This document shows positions 1-5,466 of a stretch of 6,431 nt of DNA, piece after piece. Every line of letters starts with the position of its first letter. Position 1 is the stretch's first letter. The DNA is from Candidatus Tharpella sp. (GTDB lineage: Bacteria > Desulfobacterota > Anaeroferrophillalia > Anaeroferrophillales > Tharpellaceae). The translations under genes and the position numbers were made by a program. The notes under the pieces are model-generated. The model was not told the DNA's origin and did not search any database. It saw nothing but the letters and a program-made list of their open reading frames with translations. The stretch is taken from contig JAGGTT010000246.1 in NCBI GenBank assembly GCA_021163565.1, positions 1 to 6,431 of the forward strand. Direction: 5' to 3'.

Positions 1-237
1 AAACATTTCAAAAGTGCGATCACTGAAATTGACAAAGATTTTCAAGCCCGTGATCTGAACAATATCCCGCGCTGGAATCTGGAGCTTCTGACGACCGGGC
101 AGAGCCAGTCTGAACTTTCCCAAATGACAACCGGGGCTGAAAACAGGCTTGACCTCAAAAAGAATCTCTCGACCATGCTCCCGGAAAGTGCCGGTTTTAT
201 GGTCGGTGAACCGCCGGACAACCGGGTGCGAAAATAG
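1..237 (+). CDS. C-terminal part of an unrecognised protein (5' end outside window)
   Basis: Frame 1 is open from the first base to a TAG at 235-237, giving 78 residues that begin KHFKSAITEIDKD and end PPDNRVRK. The piece is hydrophilic, with no membrane segment and no motif I can assign. It is rich in Gln, Ser, Thr, Leu and Asn in its middle (LLTTGQSQSELSQMTTG). I do not recognise the family. It ends only 4 nt before the start of the VWA gene, so the two are almost certainly co-transcribed. BatA/BatB-like VWA genes often follow MoxR ATPase and DUF58 genes, so the missing part could belong to such a module, but nothing in the visible piece shows MoxR or DUF58 features. The open frame and the perfect fit to the next start make it likely to be a real gene end. 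Confidence 0.7.
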   Translation, partial: KHFKSAITEIDKDFQARDLNNIPRWNLELLTTGQSQSELSQMTTGAENRLDLKKNLSTMLPESAGFMVGEPPDNRVRK

Positions 238-241
238 TTCA

Positions 242-1243
242 ATGATCTGCAAATATCCCTACTGGTTCCTGGGTCTGATTCCCTTGTTTCTCCATCTCGG
301 TCTGATGTTACACCAGATACGCCAGCGCAACCGGCAGCGGCAGACAATCTTTTTTACCCCGGCCCGAGCCGGAGTTAAACGCCGCGCCCTGCTCTTATCT
401 CTGACTCTGACCCTGCTCCTGACAGCTCTGGCGGAACCGATCATCTATCAGCAGAAACCGGTCTTCAAAAGAAGCCGTATCGATATGGTTATCGGCATCG
501 ATATCTCAAAATCGATGCTCGCCGAAGATAGCGTCTTCCCGGGAAAAACCAGTACTTCAACCACCCTGAACAACCGTCTCAACCGAGCCCGGATCATGGT
601 TTTAGATCTGCTCGACAATCTTGCGGGTGAACGAATCGGTGTCTTTGTCTTTTCGGCTGAAAGCTATGAACTTGTCCCTTTAACTACAGATTACGGTTAT
701 TGCCGCTACCTGGTTGAGAATCTTGATGAACTTGCCATTTCAACCCCCGGCAGCAATCTTGCAGCCGGTCTGCAGACCGGAGTAGAAATACTGACCCGTA
801 CACCTGCAGATACGACCGGGATTATCCTCTTAATCAGCGATGGTGAAAATTCCGCCGACAACTCTGCCGCACTTGAGAAAATAGTTCTGGAAGCCGGGGC
901 TGACCACCGCCGGATCTACAGCATCGGCGTTGGCCGGCAAGCAGCGGCCAGCCTGATTCCCATCCGCACCCCTGACGGCAGCCGCATAATCGGTTATTAT
1001 GAGAATGAGAAAGGAGATCTACTAACCACCTCCCTGGAGCCCGAAAACCTTAAAGAACTGGCTGCCGCCGGCCGCGGCCGATACTGGTTCCTGGGCCGGG
1101 AGCAGCTGGCCCCCGTAATCATGAAAAAGATCCTCCTTGATCTGCACCGCTCCGGCCTTTCCTCCGTCACTGAAAAACAGCCCTATACCATCTCTTCCTG
1201 GCTGCTGGCCCTGGCCGTTGTCACTTTTCTCTTGACTTTATAG
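242..1243 (+). CDS. BatA/BatB-like inner-membrane protein with VWA domain
   Basis: This is a 333-residue protein. Hydrophobic segments lie at about residues 8-24 and 48-65, followed by a VWA domain (about 80-300) and a last hydrophobic segment at 318-333 on which the protein ends. The order and the phrases SMLAED, NRLNRAR, ERIGVFVFSAESYELVPLTTDY and LLISDGEN are those of the BatA/BatB family. The MIDAS metal site looks complete: D87-x-S89-x-S91, a Ser/Thr in TPGSN (168-172) and D200 in ISDGE. Family knowledge places such proteins in the inner membrane with the VWA domain outside, usually with MoxR AAA+ partners in envelope stress or protein maturation. The frame stays open upstream to an ATG at 149, but that start would overlap the previous gene by 89 nt and add a polar, non-family leader. 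The start at 242 puts the first membrane helix at the N-terminus. No good Shine-Dalgarno precedes it, so coupling to the upstream stop at 237 is likely. Two oddities are a Ser/Thr-rich insert at about 97-110 and the lack of any tail after the last helix. Confidence 0.9.
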   Translation: MICKYPYWFLGLIPLFLHLGLMLHQIRQRNRQRQTIFFTPARAGVKRRALLLSLTLTLLLTALAEPIIYQQKPVFKRSRIDMVIGIDISKSMLAEDSVFPGKTSTSTTLNNRLNRARIMVLDLLDNLAGERIGVFVFSAESYELVPLTTDYGYCRYLVENLDELAISTPGSNLAAGLQTGVEILTRTPADTTGIILLISDGENSADNSAALEKIVLEAGADHRRIYSIGVGRQAAASLIPIRTPDGSRIIGYYENEKGDLLTTSLEPENLKELAAAGRGRYWFLGREQLAPVIMKKILLDLHRSGLSSVTEKQPYTISSWLLALAVVTFLLTL

Positions 1244-1260
1244 CGGCTTCGTTATAGCCG
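1244..1260 (+). other. Short inverted repeat between the VWA and aminopropyltransferase genes
   Basis: CGGCT (1244-1248) and AGCCG (1256-1260) can pair around a 7-nt loop. The hairpin starts right after the TAG of the VWA gene and ends 7 nt before the next ATG, in the place where a Shine-Dalgarno site would normally sit. There is no T run, so it is not a terminator. It may tune initiation of the next gene, or be chance, since a 5-bp stem is short. Confidence 0.3.
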
Positions 1261-1267
1261 ACACCCC

Positions 1268-2926
1268 ATGAATATTTCAGCTTCGTTCATTCTCTATCTG
1301 ACAACCTTCATTATGGGCGGTTGCGGTATCGCCTATGAATATACCTTAAGCCGGATAGCCGCGGATATTTTAGGTAATTCAGCCCGGCAATGGGCCCTGG
1401 TGATCGGGGCGATGATGTTCTGCATGGGAATCGGTGCAGACTTGCAGAAACGGCTTGACGACAAGCTGCTGCTCGACAAATTCATCGCGGCCGAAATTCT
1501 GCTGGGGGTTTTAGGCGGATTAGGACCTCTGACTCTGCTTTTCACCTACGGTCTGGCCCCCGCATATTACATCATTATTCAGTACACGTTCATCTGTAGT
1601 ATCGGCCTGCTCTTAGGTTTTGAGCTGCCGCTGATCGCCAGACTCAATTCGGCATATACCCAACAGCTTAAAGTCAATCTCGGCAAGGTTCTCAAGATGG
1701 ACTATATCGGGGCGCTGGCCGGAGCCCTGCTCTGGGTTTTTCTCCTACCCAGGTTCTTCACCTTGATTGAATCAGCTTATGTCTTAGGATTGCTGAATCT
1801 GAGTGCCGCCGCGATTCTTCTGATCTACTTCCGCAGCGAAATAACTCTAAAATCCCGTCTCTGGCTCTTTTTTATTGCGGCGCTCATGATTCTCAGCATA
1901 TCTTTTTACAATGCCCGCACCTGGACCGCGAAAGCCGAACAGTATCTCTACCGCGACCGAATTATCTTCAGTAAAACCACCCGCTACCAGCATATTGTTC
2001 TAACCCGGTCGCGAGCTCAGGAAATCCGTTGCTATATCAACGGCAGCCTGCAGTTCAATAGTGCCGATGAACACATCTATCATGAGAATCTGGTGCATCC
2101 GGCTTTTACTCTGGCAACCAATCCGCGCCGGGTTTTAATTTTAGGCGGCGGCGACGGCATGGCGGCCCGGGAGATTCTCAAATATGAATCCGTAAAAGAG
2201 ATTGTCCTCTGCGATCTCGACCCGGAAATGACCGATCTGGCCCGAACTGACCCGATCCTGACCCGGCTCAATCATAACAGTTTAAGTTCGGCTAAAATCA
2301 AGACTCTGCAGAACCACGACTTAAAGGAGCTGCCGGGAAAAGATCAAATTCTGGTCGCAAACCAGAAAAAACGTTTCGGCAGCCGGCCGGAACTGGTGGC
2401 TGAAGTCACCGTCATTAATCTTGATGCCGCCACTCTGCTGGAAAATCTGGCGGGGAAATTTGATGTTATCATCATCGATTTTCCCGACCCCAACAATGAA
2501 GAACTGGCCAAACTCTACTCACGTACCTTCTACCGCCGTCTAGCTGACCGCCTGGCAATAGACGGCATATTTGTCCAGCAGGCGACCTCGCCCTTCCACG
2601 CCCGTGAGGCCTTTCTTTGTGTCGGCCGAACGATCCGGGCATCGGGATTGAGTGCGATACCATACCACGACAATGTGCCCTCCTTCGGTGAATGGGGCTG
2701 GTGGCTGGGTGGACACCACGAGAGATGGTCGGCTACAGGCCTCAAAAAAGGGCTGAAAAAGATACATGAGATCAAGGTTGAAACCCGTTATCTGAGCCCG
2801 GAAATGATTCACGCAAGCCTTGATTTCGGCAAAGATCAACTAATTTCTGGTGAACAGGAAATAAATACACTTGTCAATCATAAAATTTTCACGTATTACC
2901 TTGAGGGATGGCAGACCGGTTATTGA
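1268..2926 (+). CDS. Membrane-bound polyamine aminopropyltransferase-like protein (spermidine synthase family, COG4262 type)
   Basis: The protein has 552 residues. The first half (to about 213) has about seven hydrophobic segments. The second half (about 225-500) is a spermidine-synthase-type methyltransferase fold. Family motifs are visible: RYQHIVL (238-244), GSLQFNSADEHIYHE (259-273) with Q262, D267, E268 and Y271, GGGDG (293-297), CDLDPE (315-320), NLDA (384-387), and DFPDP (404-408) followed by LYSRTFYRRL. D404 and D407 match the catalytic DxxDP pair of spermidine synthases. The C-terminal RYLSPEMIHASLDF is typical of the membrane-fused group. The family moves the aminopropyl group of decarboxylated S-adenosylmethionine to an amine; the true acceptor here is unknown. 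Between CDLDPE and NLDA there are about 30 more residues than usual (about 340-378). The ATG at 1268 is the only start after the in-frame TAG at 1241. No Shine-Dalgarno is seen. No decarboxylase gene for the donor lies in the window. Confidence 0.9.
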   Translation: MNISASFILYLTTFIMGGCGIAYEYTLSRIAADILGNSARQWALVIGAMMFCMGIGADLQKRLDDKLLLDKFIAAEILLGVLGGLGPLTLLFTYGLAPAYYIIIQYTFICSIGLLLGFELPLIARLNSAYTQQLKVNLGKVLKMDYIGALAGALLWVFLLPRFFTLIESAYVLGLLNLSAAAILLIYFRSEITLKSRLWLFFIAALMILSISFYNARTWTAKAEQYLYRDRIIFSKTTRYQHIVLTRSRAQEIRCYINGSLQFNSADEHIYHENLVHPAFTLATNPRRVLILGGGDGMAAREILKYESVKEIVLCDLDPEMTDLARTDPILTRLNHNSLSSAKIKTLQNHDLKELPGKDQILVANQKKRFGSRPELVAEVTVINLDAATLLENLAGKFDVIIIDFPDPNNEELAKLYSRTFYRRLADRLAIDGIFVQQATSPFHAREAFLCVGRTIRASGLSAIPYHDNVPSFGEWGWWLGGHHERWSATGLKKGLKKIHEIKVETRYLSPEMIHASLDFGKDQLISGEQEINTLVNHKIFTYYLEGWQTGY

Positions 2927-2973
2927 AAAAAACTTAATACATAAAGAATCAAAAATTTAATGGAGCGTAAATT
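2927..2973 (+). other. A+T-rich gap before the tailed-protein gene; possible internal promoter
   Basis: These 47 nt are strongly A+T-rich compared with the genes on either side. There is no hairpin or T run that would suggest a terminator, so transcription from upstream probably continues. TTGAAA at 2923-2928 resembles a -35 box, but no -10 box lies at a proper distance, so a promoter is only suggested by composition. Confidence 0.25.
2962..2965 (+). promoter_or_regulatory. Shine-Dalgarno site for the tailed envelope protein
   Basis: GGAG lies 8 nt before the ATG at 2974, a good ribosome binding site. It supports this start and stands out because most other genes of the run have no clear site. 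Confidence 0.7.
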
Positions 2974-3825
2974 ATGAATGAGAAACTTTTTAAAGGACTG
3001 GCCGGGATTTTCATTTTCCTGATTGTAATCTCTTTTTTATGGCCCAGCAGCGGTGATAAAAATTATAATGTCAACGTCCAGTCTACGGTCTACGCCGGAG
3101 AAGGACTTGATCTGGCCACCATCGGCTCACTCCTTAAAAAGGCCGAAAATGCGACCGAGCTGGAACGCCTGCTCAACGATCCCGCTACGGGAGTCAACAA
3201 TCTTGATCTCAATGAAGACGGCAAAGTCGACTATGTAAAAGTTACCGAATACGGTAACGATAAAAGCAAGGGTTTCTCACTGACGGTTGAACCGATCGCC
3301 GGAGAAGTTCAGGAAATTGCGACTATCAATATTGAAAAAAGCGGTGATGATAAAGCCGAGGTCGAAGTCCGCGGCAACGAACAGGTCTACGGCCAGAATC
3401 ACTACCACCACAGCAGTTTCGGCATGACCGACATGCTCTTTATGTACTGGCTCTTCCGACCGCATCCAATGTATATGTCACCCTGGGGCTACGGTCGCTA
3501 TCCCGGCAGTTACGGAGCCCACAACACAGTCTCACAGCGGGATTATAAGAACCGTACTTCCGGTAAAAGAGACCTGCAAAAATCATCCAGCAGCAGGATA
3601 AAAGGCAAGTCAACTTCGCCAAATGCCGGGAAAAGTGCAACCAAGGGCATCAAAGCACCGCTAAAAAAACCGACTCGCTCACAAAAAAGCTTCCAGAAGC
3701 GTAATCCCTCAAAACAGATGAGCCGAAGTGCTTTCGGCCGCAGTTCAGCGAGCCGGACTTCGCGACCCTCAGTCCGCCGGAGCAGCGGATTCGGGCGCAG
3801 CGGCGGCAGTTTCGGCGGCAAGTAA
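2974..3825 (+). CDS. Membrane-anchored protein with EF-hand-like loop and basic Ser/Gly/Arg/Lys tail
   Basis: This 283-residue protein has three parts. Residues 6-23 are a hydrophobic N-terminal segment, either a signal peptide or, more likely, an uncleaved anchor, since no convincing cleavage site follows closely. Residues 45-135 form a small folded region with DLNEDGKVD at 78-86, matching the DxNxDGxxD calcium loop of dockerin/EF-hand proteins, then a strand-like run (YVKVTEYG, FSLTVEP, EIATINIEK). Residues 140-185 are rich in His, Met, Tyr, Trp and Pro, with a hydrophobic patch near 150-161. Residues 191-283 hold 26 Lys/Arg, 22 Ser and one acidic residue, ending GFGRSGGSFGGK. I know no function for it. 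The tail resembles, in style only, those of YgiB/YjfM (DUF1190) proteins, whose genes also sit near polyamine-type enzymes. It lies between the aminopropyltransferase and DUF350 genes and may be an extracytoplasmic partner or substrate. The start is supported by GGAG. Confidence 0.85.
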   Translation: MNEKLFKGLAGIFIFLIVISFLWPSSGDKNYNVNVQSTVYAGEGLDLATIGSLLKKAENATELERLLNDPATGVNNLDLNEDGKVDYVKVTEYGNDKSKGFSLTVEPIAGEVQEIATINIEKSGDDKAEVEVRGNEQVYGQNHYHHSSFGMTDMLFMYWLFRPHPMYMSPWGYGRYPGSYGAHNTVSQRDYKNRTSGKRDLQKSSSSRIKGKSTSPNAGKSATKGIKAPLKKPTRSQKSFQKRNPSKQMSRSAFGRSSASRTSRPSVRRSSGFGRSGGSFGGK

Positions 3826-3842
3826 AAACTTACAGATAGCAT

Positions 3843-3875
3843 TTGACAATCATGCAAATATAAACAAAATATTAT
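3843..3875 (+). promoter_or_regulatory. Possible weak promoter before the DUF350 gene
   Basis: The 65-nt gap before 3891 is the longest and most A+T-rich in the window. It contains a perfect TTGACA (3843-3848) and a TATTAT (3870-3875), but they are 21 nt apart, beyond the usual 16-18. TATAAA at 3859-3864 is too close (10 nt). Neither pair is a standard sigma-70 promoter, so this is only a candidate for internal transcription. Confidence 0.25.
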
Positions 3876-3877
3876 AA

Positions 3878-3883
3878 AGAGGA
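3878..3883 (+). promoter_or_regulatory. Shine-Dalgarno site for the DUF350 gene
   Basis: AGAGGA lies 7 nt before the ATG at 3891. It is the strongest ribosome binding site in the window and fixes this start. Confidence 0.75.
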
Positions 3884-3890
3884 TTAAGCC

Positions 3891-4781
3891 ATGTTAAGTT
3901 TCTTATCTCTTAAACCTATCGCGGAACTTTGCCAGCCGGTTGCGGCCACCTATCTGCTGGCGATACTGATCATTATGGTTATCGGCAAGAAAATCCATAA
4001 TCTCTGCATCAAGTATGACCTTGATCATGAGTTGACAACCACCGACAATAAAGCAGTAGCTCTTTCAACTACCGGCTATCTCTTCGGTCTCGGCCTGATT
4101 CTCTGGGGAGTTGTAACTCCGGGTGAAAATGCGGTACCGGTTACCGGCTTCTGGGGTCTTATCGGCGATCTTCTCGCCACTTTTTTCTGGGGCCTTATTG
4201 GTATTGCCCTGCTCCAGATTGCCAACTATCTCAACGACAATTTTCTGCTGCCCAATTTCTGCAACCATAAGGAAATTATTGAAGATCGGAATATCGGCAC
4301 CGGCGCGGTTGAAGGCTGTACCTTTATCGCCTCCGGGATTATCATAAAAACCGTCTTAAGCGGCTCCGGGGCCAGTTTTATCGTTGATATTATCGGCACT
4401 GTATTCTATTTCGCGCTCGCCCAGATCGCCTTTATCATCTTCGGCCGCCTCTACCAGTATGTCAGCACTTTCGACCTACATCATGAGATCGAACAGGACA
4501 ACGCCGCCGCCGGTGTCGCTTTCGGTTTGAGCATGATTGCGGTCAGTCTGCTGCTGGCCGACTACATTGAAGCCTATAACTCAATTTTCGGCCTGATTTT
4601 CTGGATACCGATAAGCTTCTTCTTTCTTATTACCGGACGCTATATCGCTGACAAGATGTTGCTTCCGGGGGCCCTGCTTGATGATGAAATCAGCAAAGAT
4701 CACAACTGGGGAGCGGCCCTGATCGAAGGTGGACTCGCAATCATTATCGCCCTGGTAGTCGGCAGCCTCTTTTTCTCCTGA
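3891..4781 (+). CDS. DUF350 (YjfL-type) membrane protein, two tandem units
   Basis: The protein has 296 residues with about eight hydrophobic segments (near 15-33, 54-76, 90-115, 137-157, 165-188, 205-224, 231-250 and 273-294). It is an internal duplication. KYDLDHEL (41-48) pairs with TFDLHHEI (193-200), NYLNDNFLLPN (112-122) with RYIADKMLLPG (250-260), and EDRNIGTGAVEG (131-142) with KDHNWGAALIEG (269-280). These are hallmarks of DUF350, whose single-unit member in E. coli is YjfL. The molecular role of DUF350 is not established. Conserved acidic and His residues between the helices (DLDHE, DLHHE) and EDRN/KDHN sit near membrane edges and could bind ions or a ligand, which is inference. Neighbours are the tailed protein (65 nt upstream), a soluble protein (19 nt downstream) and a K+ channel, so a membrane complex is plausible. 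The ATG at 3891 has a strong Shine-Dalgarno site. Confidence 0.9.
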   Translation: MLSFLSLKPIAELCQPVAATYLLAILIIMVIGKKIHNLCIKYDLDHELTTTDNKAVALSTTGYLFGLGLILWGVVTPGENAVPVTGFWGLIGDLLATFFWGLIGIALLQIANYLNDNFLLPNFCNHKEIIEDRNIGTGAVEGCTFIASGIIIKTVLSGSGASFIVDIIGTVFYFALAQIAFIIFGRLYQYVSTFDLHHEIEQDNAAAGVAFGLSMIAVSLLLADYIEAYNSIFGLIFWIPISFFFLITGRYIADKMLLPGALLDDEISKDHNWGAALIEGGLAIIIALVVGSLFFS

Positions 4782-4800
4782 TACCAATTGAGATTCGATT

Positions 4801-5460
4801 ATGAGTAAACTACCCCAACTGCCGTATCAGCTTGATGATCAGCAGAAGCATAACTTTGCCCGGCTTTACCTGCTTGACTATATGATCCAGGAGGATATCA
4901 AAATCTCAGTTTTGCTTGATGAAAAAAGTGAAGATCTGGAACCGATTCTGGATGAGATGATGGCCCGGGAAATAATCGAGATTGATAAACAGCAGCGCTA
5001 CTGCGTCAGCCGCACGGGTTACGCTCTGCACCAGGATTTTCTCAAACGCTACCGTGAGCTCATCACGGAAAATGATATCTTCTGCGCTGTCGATCTTGAG
5101 GCTGGTGAATTTGCTTTCAGTTTCTATAATGACTATCCGACCCTGGATAAATGGAACGCATTTATCGCTACAGACCGCTGGGATGATCTTCGGGTAGCGG
5201 TCACCGAATACCAGGAACAGGATCCGGTTGAGATGATTTTCATGAGTTTTATCAATGAAAAGCGCTTCGGCCGAGACGACGGCGGTAAATGGCAGTTTGA
5301 TCTTCTTTTAGGCTCGGTCTGGGATGAGATTCTAGATATCTGCAACCAGGCAATCAACTGGCCGGAACTCGGCTATGAGGACGATCAGGGCAAGGTTCCG
5401 GCAGCGGACGTAATTGAAGATATTATCGCTCAGGGTCGGTCAATCAGAAACAATCTTTAG
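4801..5460 (+). CDS. Uncharacterised soluble acidic protein, possible winged-helix-like N-terminus
   Basis: This 219-residue protein has no signal peptide or membrane segment and is markedly acidic. Residues 17-76 could form a winged-helix-like unit: helix (FARLYLLDYMIQE), short helix with ISVLLDEKSEDLEPILDEMM, then a wing-like EIIEIDKQQRYCVSRTGYAL, which resembles the end of many bacterial winged-helix domains. The basic recognition helix expected of a DNA-binding protein is not seen; the region is acidic, so protein contact is as likely. Residues 85-190 form a second region with many aromatics (FAFSFYNDY, DKWNAF, WDDLR, GKWQFDLLLGSVWDEI) that I do not recognise. It ends ADVIEDIIAQGRSIRNNL. 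It lies 19 nt after the DUF350 gene and 6 nt before the channel gene, so it is probably their cytoplasmic partner. No clear Shine-Dalgarno precedes the ATG. The product is real by length, composition and context; its function is unknown. Confidence 0.8.
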   Translation: MSKLPQLPYQLDDQQKHNFARLYLLDYMIQEDIKISVLLDEKSEDLEPILDEMMAREIIEIDKQQRYCVSRTGYALHQDFLKRYRELITENDIFCAVDLEAGEFAFSFYNDYPTLDKWNAFIATDRWDDLRVAVTEYQEQDPVEMIFMSFINEKRFGRDDGGKWQFDLLLGSVWDEILDICNQAINWPELGYEDDQGKVPAADVIEDIIAQGRSIRNNL

Positions 5461-5466
5461 AAACTT

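Noticed and set aside
149..241. Upstream ATG at 149 as the start of the VWA gene
   Set aside because: It would overlap the preceding gene by 89 nt and add 31 polar residues not seen in BatA/BatB-like proteins. The ATG at 242 places the first helix at the N-terminus.
2472..2839. Overlapping open frames on the minus strand inside the aminopropyltransferase gene
   Set aside because: They are mutually overlapping, lie opposite well-conserved catalytic motifs, and show no recognisable domain; they are shadows of the + strand gene.
3760..3822. Short GGC/AGC/CGC-rich repeats near the end of the tailed-protein gene
   Set aside because: They are the codons of the Gly/Ser/Arg tail in frame, not an independent DNA repeat.
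3543..3857. Minus-strand 104-codon frame opposite the basic tail
   Set aside because: It is explained by the repetitive Ser/Arg/Gly codons of the tail read in reverse; no domain and no ribosome binding site.
3841..3859. ATTTG...CAAAT inverted repeat after the tailed-protein gene as a terminator
   Set aside because: The stem is only 5 bp and A+T-rich, with a 9-nt loop and no T run; too weak for a terminator.
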